Shown: positions 1 through 13,806 of the stretch, in pieces
How the letters are laid out: each line of letters starts with the position of its first letter
Position numbering within the stretch: position 1 is the stretch's first letter
Source of the DNA: Triops longicaudatus
Lineage: Eukaryota > Arthropoda > Branchiopoda > Notostraca > Triopsidae
Direction: 5' to 3'
Assembly: GCA_022885665.1 (NCBI GenBank)
Contig: JAGQDJ010000030.1
Coordinates: 186,001-250,000 of the forward strand
DNA length: 64,000 bases
Translations under genes and position numbers: made by a program
Notes under the pieces: generated by a model
Database searches by the model: none
The model's input: only the letters and a program-made list of their open reading frames with translations
Told to the model about the DNA's origin: nothing

Positions 1-2503
1 ACATTGTAACAATGATCTTTGTGGGTGGATCGTAAAGTCTTCATTATCCTTGTATTTACGTCTGCCAACCTTGCAACTTTTTCTTCTCTTTCCCCGGTCA
101 GGTTCGTGATAATCTTTCGCTGACTCAGAAATCCGTGAGTCTCCCTAATAGTAGCGAAGACTGTCCCCAAATCTTCTTTCGGTATAGCTTGGGTATGTTG
201 TTAACCAAGTCTCTGTGATAACCACTTCTGTACCCCAGCAGTTCTTAACTAAATCCAACGGAATCGAGACTTTAACCTACATGTAGCCCAAAATGTTGAT
301 AAAATTGTAACTTTTCCTCGATAGTCGGATTAACTTAGTGCAGCGAAAGCGAAGTTTGGAAGAAGCTCTCGGATTTAGTAGTATTTCCAGGTTAAGATTC
401 AGCCAGAGTGGAGTCCCAGCACAAGGGTAAAAGCAATGATTTAGTATGGAGGTCCAGCGGTGTCCAGAATCAGGTTAAGGAAGGGCGTGTGCTATCCAAG
501 CGTAGAATTCCTCAGCAAAATCACGAATCACGTCCTTTCGTCAAACTCGGCGCGGCTGACTTCTTCCCGGAGACTTGGCTACTGGCGGAGAGATAGATAA
601 AGAGACAGACAAAACTTTTAAAACGACTCTGACTAGTCGACAGAACCTAACCTTAAAAGACTTTACTGACGGCCAGTACTTTCCCACCCTATATGGTTTG
701 CTGCGATTGGCTTAATTATGTGAACGAAGAGTGGGAAGATGGGTGTAGGAGATAAAAAGGTAACGAGAATACGGAAATAGAGGGTGAAATACAAAGGACA
801 GTCACTGATTTTATAGCCGTGAACAATAATAAACCGTCCCTAGCAATAAAGACGTTGAAAACTTCAAAAGATACGCATTTTTTTTTATAAACATAAAAGA
901 GAATTTAAAGTTTTTTGTTTTTTTTTTGTAAGCCGTGAAAAGGCGAGTAACTGTGATGAGATCATAAAGGATGGGTCGGATTCCAATTGTGTATATTTTT
1001 CGAGTGGGGGGACCACCTAATGTTATAATAGCCATTAAGTCAGCGGAATTTCAGTGTTGGAATACTGTGGAGGTGTTTAGGTATTTCGTAACCTTATAAT
1101 TCGTCTGTTCTTTTGACAAATCTTTATAACTTTTTCGTTATAAAATATTTATTTTAGTTTTATTTATTTTTAATTTATTTTAAAGTGGAAAGAAGTAGAA
1201 AATGTGCTTATAAAAGCTTCCGTTCTTAATTCGTCTATGTTTTATTTTAAAAGACTACAATTGGAGGCTTACTGTCTTGTTTTTATTTTTCTCTCCCCGC
1301 ACGTGTGCGTTTTTCTCGTTTTTACACGGTCACAAGTCGGTAATAGACAGCAATTCGTTTAACAGTCAACGACCGGAGGGAATGAAAGAGAAACGAGTAA
1401 GGATTAAACCAAGGGTTCCGAGATTCATTGGTGAAACTGAGACGGAGTAATTAAGATGTTTAGAATCACCACGTGAGCCAAAAAAAGGAACTAAATTGAA
1501 CCTAAAAAATGGATTCTTTTTATAGGCCTCGGGCTTGGGGTTATGAAAATATTTCATAAATTTTATACACAGGGAGAGAAAAAATCATGAAAAACTACTG
1601 GAAGAATTTAGAAAATAATCCTCTTTCTAGAAATGAGAGTTTCGTTGAATAGAGGCAGCTTTTACCATTAACGCCCTGTTTTCCTTTTCATTTGCGCGTG
1701 TGATTAGCCCAACTCGTGAGACTAAGCTATTCTTTTTGTTGCGAGACACTGTGTTGCAATTTACCAGTCTACAGTGTACAAAACGTACAATAGCAGATCA
1801 TAAGTGACATTCAAAAGAAGAAATTTATAGCTGAGAAGGAGCGTAAAATGTGAAGTTAAAGCTATTGTGTGATTTCTTTGAAAAATAAGGTTTGTAGCGT
1901 AAATCTCTATGTATTTGTTTTCTTTATTTTTTATTTTTAGATTTTTTTTTTTTTTTCATTAGTGCGGTATCCACAAAGTCAAATTTTCCTGAACACTAGT
2001 CCAGTGTTTCGGAAAACGCGTCTCTGCCGAACGCTGCCTTTCGCTCTTCTGCTAATTTCTATCCGTTTCCAATAGATTGGAACAGACCAGACTGTCTTTG
2101 GCAAACAAACTACAAGATGACAGTGCCACACAGGACGCCCGTTCTGAAACACTGTGTTAGCCTACGCACGAACAGGGAAGTTGCATCACTTGCTGGATAA
2201 GTGAGGAACGCTGTAACAAATCCTAAAAGCGCCCCTAGGTGACGCTAGCGTGCACAGAAGAACCGCCCGCCAACGGTTGAATTCAAATTGAACGCCTAAG
2301 CCGTGTGCATGCAGTTTCAAAACAAAGCAACTGCTCGGCTGTCGAACGTGCCAAGAACTTGCACCACACCGCATTTTTCTCTTGATGGAGTTATATTTTC
2401 ATCGTGCTTTATCAACCTTTCCATCAATAGTTCCTGAATTTACCCCAAAGTGCAGCTATAAACCAAAATTTTGCCGTGTATTTAACAAAACATTCCAGTG
2501 ACG
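1..2503. other. 5' flank with no supported gene
   Basis: Only short open frames occur here and none shows a recognisable domain or a convincing set of splice sites. The stretch is AT-rich with several T-runs. A tataaa element sits at about 2457-2462, roughly 40 bp before the proposed IQGAP start codon, so the last few hundred bases may hold the IQGAP promoter. That role is inference. The upstream ORF at 408-596 shows no family similarity that I recognise. Confidence 0.5.
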
Positions 2504-5500
2504 ATGGCTGCATCAGAACAAAGTTCACCACAGGGTAGAGTTTTAATATTACGTTATATAATAAACCGTATTTTGAGTCCCAGAGAGATGATAATATAAA
2601 AGCTGAGCCACCTAAAGCAGTCGTAGAACTTTATGGTTTCGCGTGAAACCCCACGGAAGTATTTATATGAATTGGTTTCCTTAATTTTAATTGCACATAA
2701 TTTGTGTTTTATTCGTGCATAGGCAGTAGATCATGGCGCTTATTATCTGCTAAAATCACTAGAATTTATCCTGCGTGAAATTCTAAACAAAATTGTTTTG
2801 CTTTTCTTCAGTCTTTAGCAAACTTTCTAACGAAACCGAATGAAACATTAGCATGTCCCGGTAAACTTACCGAAAACGCATTTTTTTCAAAATTTGCCAG
2901 TAAGTTTTCATTAAAACCACCTACAGGTGCGATATAAATGTGCGCTGCTTGTGTCTTCTGTCAGGACAGCTTTTGAAACAATACAGTACGATTAAATCTG
3001 TAATTTGTCGAAAAAGAAACTTTAAAAACTTGATAATAAAGTAAAAATAAACGGCGCTTAGAGGTGTTCAATTTGGTTTTGAGGCAAACTAGCGAGTTGT
3101 TGGTTAATGAGAGCTTCTACGTCCAGTTCATCCAACTGTTTCTGGATGACATCCTTCAAAACAGGCTCCAGCGCTTGGAGTATTATGTGTCGCAGCCCGT
3201 TTACGCCAAAGTTGACACCGAATTCGATAACGTAATCCAAAGTTCCGGCACCTTGGGAAGAAACCTAAAGAAATTTCCATGAAATTTGCGATAATTCGGT
3301 CCTACGTAGTAAAAATTATTGATTTTTATTAACGAATTCGATACGCGTTTCGGTTTATCAAGTAAGAAACTTTTTGTAACAGTAACATTATACTACAAAT
3401 TAACGTATTGAAAATGTGTAGTCCAATAATCTATTAAATTCGGTATTTTCAGTTTTATTGTATAAAATGAGAATTTATAATTACAGTAAGCAGAAGTGTG
3501 TTACAAAATGATATATTACAAAATAACCAATTAAATAACATAAAATGTGCGTTTTGTGTGATAAAAATGTGCGTTATTTAAGCATTATTAACGATAAGTT
3601 TCAGGTTCTTACGTTAATGTTGCCCAGTACAATCTGCAGCGTTTTGAGTTGCGGTTTCTTTCTCGTGTCCAACGACTGGCTCATTGCGATTGTCACGTCC
3701 AAGGACTCAATCTTGAGCTTCGTGGTTCCTTTGCGATTCAGCCAGCTAAACGAGCCCACCTCGACGATCCAGTCGTATTTCGCTTCCAGTTTTTGTGTGC
3801 CAACTTGGACGTGAACATGAAGCGTCGTGTCTTCTAAAGACGCAGTCACATTCCCGCTCCTGAAAACAAAAGTATTTGAGTAAAAATAAGTACATAAAAT
3901 AATTACAATAAATATAAAATAAAAAATAAATTATCTCTAGCAAATAATTTGTTCCAAGAGATAAAATAGCTAGTATGTGAAAGAAACGTTAGAAATTAAC
4001 CAATTCGTGCTGAAACATTTCTTTGGAAAATGGAAATCGGTATACACTTTTGATAACTATTGTAATACTAAAATGTTAGCGAACCTGTGAATGGTCGATA
4101 ATCCTTTGAGTTCACCGTTATGGAGTTTGATGTTGAAGTTGAATCCTTCGGCCGAATCGTCCTTTTCGGGAAGGTAAAGCGGATCCAAGCCTTCTTCAAT
4201 GAGACGTGATCGCATTTGCGCAATCATGTAGTCAATCGGAGGCAGAGAATTGGCGAAAGTTTGCCCGAAACTCCGCATTTGTGTATTCATCACTTGCTGC
4301 AGTTGATCATTCACTTGGGCGAAAATCATTGGTTTGATCGAGTCGAACACGAAAGTTCCCACAGAATTAATAATACCCTATAAAAAATGAAAATTTTACA
4401 AAACTTTTTTCTACGTTAGACGTACTGGTTATATTTAATCTTGTATTTTCTTATGTGATCTTGTATTTCGTATTTACTTATAATCTTCTATTTTCCGATT
4501 TTTTCGTCTTTTTAAGTGTTCAGATTTTAGTTTTAAGTACTTCATTTAAGATTTTGTATTCCAGAAATGTTATTATCTAGTTTAAATATTCTCACATTCA
4601 TTTTTTGTTTCTTCAGGTATTAATTTTTCGTTTTGTCTGGTTTTAATTATTTAAAAATATTTTTATAGCTTTTTCTTATATTTTAGGGATAAAAGAAGCG
4701 TTAAGTGTTTAAATCGTTAAGAGGGAAAGAACAATATGAAAAGAGGAAAAAGGGGAGAAAAGCCAACTTACTTGGAACAGGCTGCCGAAGAAGCCCAAAT
4801 TATCAAATTTCAAGGAAATATCCGCAAACTTGACGTCTAATGCAATGTCGGAAGTTTGCAAGTTGCCGTTGGCGTCTATAACCAAGGCAGCCGTTCCGTT
4901 GGCGTGAACTTTGACCAAAGTCACATTAAAGTTGCCCGAAGAGCGACTAAACCAAGAACCCATCTTGTAGCGTCCTAAAACCTAGCAAAACACACACAAA
5001 ATGCATAAATTCCAGCACTTCTTTTATATTCGTCCTATTCAAGTTTCTCTTCGTAAACTTTCAAACTGCAACGCAAAATGCTAAAATGACACTTAAATCA
5101 GCCTCTAAGAAGGCTTTTTGATAAACTTCGTGGGCTTGCTCAACTTTTTAAATTGAGTTCGTTTTCATTTTAAGTTAAACCGTCTCATTTTCGTAGTCAA
5201 CTAATGTAAGTTTAAGAATTTAAATTTTATTCTTTTCATCGATCAAATTCAGTTTTGATACTTTTTGTGTTATTTTTTTTAGTTTGAGTTAGATTCCATC
5301 GTACGCATAACATGTTAACGGTGTAGAATTAGTTTGTATTAAAATGAATATTGAAAACGATTATATTGAAAAAGATTAATGTTTAGATTTAAAAAGCATA
5401 TTTCGGTTGACATTTGAAAATTCAAAAAAAAAATGTCAAACAATTTATTCTTATTTAATTATTTGACTTTTCATTCCTTTGTAATGTTTCTCAAAGATTT

Positions 5501-8500
5501 CCCAAAGTCTTGAACTTTTGCTTTTCTATTTTTTATTATTATTATTTTATTTATTTATATATTTATTTTTTACCTGCAAAGTTTCAAAAGAAAGTGCCAC
5601 GGAAGCTGTCAATTCCTTGGCATCCACTCGCACGTGTTTTAATTCAAACTGAGATAGGCCGTGCAATTGCGCTTCGCTGAATTGTAGTTTCGTGCCAGAA
5701 AAATCGCCCGCGAAATCCGGGATCGGCATCGGATCCGGAATCAGCACTCCGGGCAGACCACGTGGATTTTCTTGTTTAAAGTGATCCAAAACGTGTTGCA
5801 CTCTTTCGGCTAGCGAAATTGTCGAGGATTCGGAATCAGATGGTGTTGATTCGGTTGGTTTGAAGGGAGAATCGGGCAATTCATCTTCAGGATCGCCGGG
5901 CGGTACCTCAGCCAAAGATCCTTTTAAAGAGAAAAAAATCAGCCTTTAATCACGTGCTTCGCATTAACATAATTAGAAGAATTTAATAGATATTTTGATT
6001 TTAACCATAAAATATCGAATATTCTGCAAAATTTTAAGCCATGCAAGTTAAACATGTTGAACTTGATATATGGAATACTTTAAAAACGTAAATGCAAAAA
6101 AAAAGAAAAATCGTTAAAAATTTGTTAATTAAAAAACTAAAAAAAAACTATATTAAAATGCAAGTATTAAAAAATTTAACATGTATTTATGCAAAAAAAT
6201 TAACAACGAAGAGAATTAAGTATTTGAAGCGAAAAAAAGTGGTTAATTTACCCAATATGCTCAAAAGCAGCGTGAGGAACAGTATGTTGATCATTCTGAG
6301 AGAAGCAGAGCACTGAGTTAGAAAGAAAACTCGGCGAATCGAATGTTTCAGGTTTCTGGTAGTGTTTTACGTATTTGAAACTCCATCGGAGTTGACTTTT
6401 GACCTTTTCAAGTTAGCGAATCGTGGCCTCTTGAGAGTGAAGTTCAGTTGGTGTCGATTATGGTGGCGTTTTTCACTAGCTTACTATCTTACAGCTCGGA
6501 TTTCAAAAGGAAGTGGGACAATTTTGCACTTGGTTAACGTTTTCTCGTTTGTTTTTCTAGATTCTGTCCGCGATGCCCGTCTCACAGCCCAAGAAATGGA
6601 TGAACAAAGACACGAACATACTGCCTACGAGTACCTGTGCCATTTACAAGAAACCAAAGTGTAATTTTCATTTTAATTTTTAGTTAATGGTATCTTAAGC
6701 TTCAGAGATGTAAATTAATATGTAGCTACATTTTTCTTGTTTTACTAGAAGTATTTTGTTACAAATGGTATTGGTAGTATGCCTATTTTACTGGACAAAT
6801 ATTTTTGGGTGCCGTTTTGTCTTGGTTGTATTTTTGTCCGTTTTTTTATTTATTCTTATTTTTTGATTAGTTTGCAATTCAATTTATTGTTCGATTTTTC
6901 ATTGCAACAGCTTGCGTTTTTCTTTTCTTGAGCCTAACTTTAGTCAAATATAGTATTTTCTTGCTTTATTTCAAGTGCGGTGATAAATAGGTCATTTTTT
7001 TATTTATTGTAATAACGTAAACAATTTCTTTATGTATTTGTTTGTCAATTTTGTGTGAATTTTCATCGAAAGGGACCAACGTTTCTGATTTTATGAATAG
7101 GTGGCTGGAGTCATGTTTGAACGAAGAATTGCCGCCCAGTACGGAATTGGAGGAAGCGTTACGGAACGGCGTCTATTTGGCGAAACTAGGCCACCGGTAC
7201 ACGCCTCATATTGTGCCGTTGAAAAAGATTTATGATTCAGACCAAAAACGCTACAGAAGCATCGGTTTAACCTTCCGGCACACGGATAATATCAATTACT
7301 GGATTGCCTCCATGAAAGAACTAGGATTACCTTCGGTATTTCGCCCTTATTCAACATTTTCAGCAATCAGACGGAAAAAAGTTGCTTTTAAGCCGTATTT
7401 CGTCGCTAAATTCAGAAAAAAAAAAACAGCTGGAAAATTAAAGAAAAATTAATTTTAAACATTTAATGAAAAATTAATTTTAAACATTTAATGAAAAATT
7501 AATTTTAAACATTTAATGAAAAATTTAATTTTAAAAATTTAATAAAAAATGAATTAAAAATTAATGAAAATTTATTTTTTTTAAAAAAAGTAAGGAAAAC
7601 TTTGTTTTGTACACAATGCAGCTGTGAAAAGAAAAGCGCTTTTAGTTGCGGGTTTCACTAAATCCGGCTTGTTTGTAGATATTTTATCCCGAAACCACCG
7701 ACTTGTACGACAGAAAAAATTGCCCCAGGGTCGTTTACTGCCTCCATGCTCTCAGCTTGTTTTTATTCCGGTTAGGAGCAGCGCCCCAAATGCAAGATTT
7801 GTATGGAAAAGCAACCTTCACGAGTAAACACATACTTGCCTTAATTAATTCTCTAATAAACAAAGCCAAAGACAGAAAAAATACTTTGAAAAGCAAAATA
7901 ACAATACTACTACTAATAATAATAATAAATTTAATACAAGTAGAAAAAAATGATAAAAAGTCAGTAAAATAGAATAAAAACAGACTAAAGAAAAATTATT
8001 AACAAATGAATATAGAAGAAATATTAAAAAATAAGTTTGTTAATCTCAGGTAGTTTTTCTTGTCTTTTGAAATTAATATTTCGAATTCCTATCAAGCTAT
8101 TAATGTTAAAATAAAACACATTGAAAATACAAATACAAGCCGTCACATACAAATAAAATATTTTTTATAAATAGAATATTTTTAATATTTTAATACCCAA
8201 AATTTCAGTTATAAAGGACTTTATGAAATGGAAATAGCGTTCACTCTGATATTTCTGGTTTATTTTGTGTTAAAATATTTTATTTATTTGTAGGTGAGGA
8301 AATCAGCGCCATGAGCGAGGAATTACGGAAGTACGGTCTGCCGATGCCACAATTCCGAAAAATTGGTGGTCTGCTGGCCAACGAGCTGCCGGTCGACGAA
8401 GCTGCGTTACACGCCGCCATTTTGGCCATTAACGACGCCACTTCGTCACAATCCAAAGATCTTCTCTCGACTTTACAGAATACGGCCGCGCATTTAGCCC

Positions 8501-11500
8501 AACATGTTAACCCCGCCCTCTTGAAGCTCTACCGCTCCGTTTTAAGCGAAGCTTTGGACGAAAAACGGGAAGCGGCCCAAAATCGCTCGCTCAGCGATTC
8601 ATACATGCCAGATGTCTACGATGAGCTTTTGACGCATGCCGAAATTGTGGGCCATTTAAAAGCCTGCAACGCCTATTCCGTCCTCCAGGAGGTCGTTTCT
8701 TCTGTAAAAGCGAACAACGCCCCTTTATTGGTCGAAAAACTCCAAAGCCCGTCGTTAAATCTCAAAGAAATCGATCCCAGCGCTTCGGAAGAATATCTGG
8801 ACATTTTTCGTAGAGAATTAGCGGGTTTGATGGACTACAAATTAGGCCACGCCCAGTTACAGAAGCTCGTGAAGGAGAGTAACGCAGCGGCCAAAGTTAA
8901 ATGGCAGCGCCTGACGCTGGTTATGGAGCTGAACGTTGCGTTAAGGCATGGCCACGCCCACCTGACGCTCGGTTTGCTGCAACAATTGCCGAGTCAAGAA
9001 ACGGGGCGTGTCTTGGACTCAGCAGCAGAGTTGTACCACGAAGTCCTGAAAGATATGCAAAAAGAATCGGAAGAAGACTTCTCCTGGGAGGAAATCTGCT
9101 CTGGTGTCAAGTTTTTGAACCAAGTGGCCGAAGTTAACCACGCCCTCGAGGACAATGATGACGTAAAGCTGTGGAATACGCTAAGTCGCCCGGGATTGCA
9201 TATACAAGGCTTGGAAAGGGATAATTTGCCGCTTTATTTGAACCAACTAAGACTCGCCCTCAAGCAGAAACTGGAACGCCAAGGGGCGTGTCCTTTTTTG
9301 ACACATGAGGAGCTCCAAGAGCTTGTGGATGTGGTGAATCATCAAGTAGAGGCAGCCGAAGAGCGAGTAACGGTTTTGCACGCGATTAATGAAGCTGTGG
9401 GGCGGAGCCAGGTTAATGAATTGGTCCAGTTGCTAGGAAACGAGGTTTTAGGGTTGACGAAGGTGGAGCCTGAGAGGGGCGGGCTGTACTTGAAGCTGTT
9501 GCTTATACTGAAAAAGGCTAAGATGAAGCTTATGGGCGAAGAGGTGGAGCTTTGGCTGGAAGACGTCAAAGAAATGATGACTGCAGCCGACAAACATTGC
9601 CAAGAAGCTTTGCGAGGTATATTTCAGAATAGTAGTTAAAATTCAGTAAATATTACACTTAAAAAAATGTAATTAACTGTGATAATGTGATTAATTTAAC
9701 GTTTTTATTTAAAAGTCTTCGTAAAATCCAGTTCATTGTAATTCGATGTAAATTAAATATTTTTGAATATTTTAATTGCATTTTTTAATTCTTTTTATTG
9801 ATTTTTTAAAAATATTTTTTATATATTATGAATGTTTTTCTAGCGTGTGAAGCGTTAGCGAGCGTACAGGAAGCTGCACAGAAGAAAGATCGGAAGTCGT
9901 TAGCGCAAGCGTTGCAAGATTCCAGTCTACGGTTACCGAAACTGGCCAGTGATCTTATTCCTTTAGCGTTGGAACGTATTGCTGTCGAAATCCCTCGATT
10001 TACTGAAGAAAACGTATGGATCGCCCACCGGTTAATGCAAGGCATGCCAGTATTCCTGGATATCTGCCAAAAACGGGTTGCGTGGCAGCAGCCTAAGAAT
10101 TATTCCAAAAAAGCTTTGGATCGGCAAGATTTAGAAGTAAAATTTCAAGTCTTTATAGAATTAGTGACCTAAAAATAAAATATACAACAAAAATTCTTAA
10201 CGGTAGATTAAGAGGGAAATAAAATTCAAAATAATCTCAGATAATATGAAGTAATAATACCTTGAAAATACGGTACGCAATAGAGAAGTATAAACTACAC
10301 AAACATGCTAACATGTTCTTTTTTTTAAGAAAGAAACTAATAAAAAAGGTCATTAATCGAACGTAAAATAAAACTCATAAATAATTCATAAGATCGCTTA
10401 AATGAAAGTAGAAATGTAGCGAAAGTAGTAAAAAAGAAAATAAACAAATCTGAAGCTAATTCTGAAATTTTGAAATCTTGCAGGAAATTTTGCTAGAGCT
10501 GATGGCTGAAAGCGAACCAGGGCATTTATTGTCCCGTGTAGAACCAATGATCGTACGACTACAAGCATATTGTCGCGGCTTTTTAGCTCGAGAACACTTG
10601 GCTGCCAAAATGGAGCATTGGGCCACTTGCGAACCTCAAATTGTGAAGATTCAAGCGTGGTGGCGCGGAAGAGCCCAAAGGCGCAGATATATGACGTATT
10701 TGCACCTTCGGGAAGAAGAGAGGGCAGCTAAACGGCAAAAAAAGAGCGTCAAAAAACCGAAAGAAGTTTCTTTGCTGGAATATTTTCAGCAACACGTGGA
10801 CAAAGTGGTCGTTTTGCAACGGGCTTGGCGGAGATGGAAAGCGAGACAGCAGCTGAGAAGCATACGAGACCCATCGCATCCTTCGGTGAAGGTTTTGAGG
10901 CGATTTTTGCATCTCTTGGATTTGGACGCCGATGATTTGGAAGAAGAGATCCGCGTCCAGGACTTGAGAGGCGCGGTGGTGCAAGCCATACGGCGTAATG
11001 AAGAGCTGGAGAAGGATTTGAATGCCATGGATGTGAAGATTGGGTTGCTAGTTCGCAATCAAATCGCTTTACAAGTGAGAACCAGATTTGCTGGAATCAG
11101 AGTTAAAATTGTGCTGTTTTTGTCAGTTTTCTTGATTTATTTATTTTATTTTCTGGATTTATTTATTTTATTTTATTTTGTGTTCACTGCTCATCAGTTT
11201 TCGTGTTTATTTTAGGACGTTGTAGCGCATGGACACAAGCTGAAGCGTCAAGCGGGCATGAAAGACGAGCGGCGAGGCACTTTGAGCCAGAACAAGACCG
11301 AAAAAGAACAAACTAGACCTTCCATTGGCCTTTTAGCCATGACCAAAGCAGGGCGAGAGAGACTGGAATCATATCAACACCTCTTCTACCTTTTACAAGT
11401 ACATTTCCTTCGCATTCCACCCGTTTTCTTAATCTGTGCCCGCAAAAATATAATTATCGTAGTTTTCAAGGAACATTTTCATGAATTTACTTCACTGGAT

Positions 11501-13769
11501 GATTTTACTGATTCGGTTTTTTATGTAACAGACGCAACCGGTGTATTTGGCCAAACTGGTATTTTGTCTGCCGGCCAGTAAAACCACCAAATTCTTGGAA
11601 CGAGCCGTTCTGACGTTGTACAACTACGGATCCAATCTACGCGAAGAGTATTTGCTGCTAAAACTCTTCCGTACGGCCTTAAGCGAAGAAATTCGCATGC
11701 GAGTCGATTCGTTGAGCGATTTGGCCAGTGGCAATCCGTTGGTCATTAAACTGATCGTGAACTACAACCGTAACGGCCATGGCTTAGCCATGTTGAGGAC
11801 AATGCTCGGTCCGCTGGTGAAAGGCGTCATTGACCAGAAGGATTTGTATATCAATACCAACCCTGTGGAAGTTTATAAAGCATGGATCAATCAAGTGGAA
11901 TCGGAAACTGGCAAACCAAGGTATATAAACTCGGTAGTATGCATTTCTGCCTTTAAAGATTATTCATAATCGAAGTAAACAAAAACACAAAAGTGCTAGT
12001 AATAAAATGAAATCGGTGGTGTAATTTATATTTTTAATTTAATTCATTATAATTAATATTAATTTAACTTATAATTTTAAAAATAGAAACACAAATTAAA
12101 ACGTTAGAAAATAAAAAAAACACGTGACAGTCTTTTAAAGAAAAAATTTAACGTGTGAGTGAAGAATTTGATAAATACCTAGAAATTGTAGAAGGAAATA
12201 CGAATAAATAGAAATAAATTACTCGGAGATTAACAATGCCGTCAGTTAAGTAATGATTTGCTTTATTTTACAGTGGAATGCCTTACGAAGTAACGATGAA
12301 TCAAGCGTTGGAGCAAACAGAAGTGAAGCGACGTCTTGCGCATTCCATAGTAGTGCTTCAGAAACTTACACGCGTCTTTTTGGAAGCCATTACGGCGTCA
12401 GTACATCAGCTACCGTACGGTATGCTGTACATGGCACGTGTACTGGCCGAAGCATTGAAAGAAAAGTTCCCTACGTGTCCCGAAAAGGACGTTTTAAAGA
12501 CAGTGGGCCATTTACTGTACTATCGGTTCATTAATTCGGCTATCGTGGCCCCCGACGCCTTCGACATCGTGCAAATGGAGGCTGATCGAGGCTTGACCGA
12601 TGACCAGCGCCGGAATTTGGGCAATATTGCCAAAATGCTGCAGTTTGCTGCCTCCAAAAAGGGCGTACGTTCGTATTTTGTCAAGTTTAATACTTTTCTT
12701 TTGTTTGTGAGTATTGTTTACTCCTGGTTGTGTATTTTTAATTTTTACTAATTCATTATTTTAAATTCATTTTTAATTATCTGTTATTTTATTTTTATTT
12801 ATTTTTTATTAATTATATTTTTATTTATTTTTTCCAGTATTTTTATTAATTTAGTCTTAATGGCAACTTGTTAATTATCTTGAAAGGGCGTAAAAGTCGA
12901 AATTCGACATTATAGCTTCGTTTGTTTTTGTGATTTCCAGTTCGGAGAAGAATCGCCGCATCTGATTTGCTTAAACTCGTTTATCATTGAGTGCCATGAA
13001 GTTTTCAAGAGCTTTTTCCGCGCTTGCACTCAAGTTCCGGAGCCAGAAGTACAGTTTGGGATGGACGAGTACACCGAAGCGACTTTGATTACTAAACCGA
13101 GTATCTACATATCAATTCAAGTAAAAATTTCCCAGAACAACAAAAATCAACTAACAATAGTGTTGTGTACTTGTTTGTAAACGGAACTATTTGGAAAGTT
13201 GCGGATAATTAAATAAATATTGGGTCATTTTATTTTTTTATTTGTCTATTTATTTTATTTTATTTATTTATGTATTTTTTTATGTTGTTTAGGAACTTTG
13301 TGACACACATCAGCTTTTGGTAGACTTTGAGGACGTGGTAGCTCCGAATCCGCACGATCCTTTGCACACTATCTTGGAAGATTTGGGCGGGAGGCCGACT
13401 CTGGGTGATTTGGTGGGGGAAGACGTGCCTCAGGCCGAGTTGCAAGACTTGGCGCGAACAGAAATAATTTTGTCGCTCAGCAATCGGTTCCAGTTGTCTT
13501 CCGAAGCCATGGAAGCTGAATCTGCGCGACTATTTGCCACGTAATAAAGAAAAAATTTAATAAATATACCAAAAATAAATCTTGAAAAGAAACGTCGAAA
13601 ATTGTAAAAATTTAAAATTAAAAGTACTTAAAGTAATACTATAATTTGAAAAAGAAAATTAGATTTAAAAAAAAAGTTTTAGGTTTCACGTCGAAATGTA
13701 TCGAAGAAAAAAAAACGAAACAATTTAAAAAAAAAAGACAGGGAACAAGATTTTCTCTAACATAAGTCT

Positions 13770-13806
<37 letters not shown>

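Noticed and set aside
6343..6358. IQGAP first exon of 16 bp (MFQVS) only 48 bp from the TULIP start
   Set aside because: It fits the phase, but the start context is weak and the two genes' 5' ends would almost collide. The 2504-2534 exon has a better start context. Kept as an alternative only.
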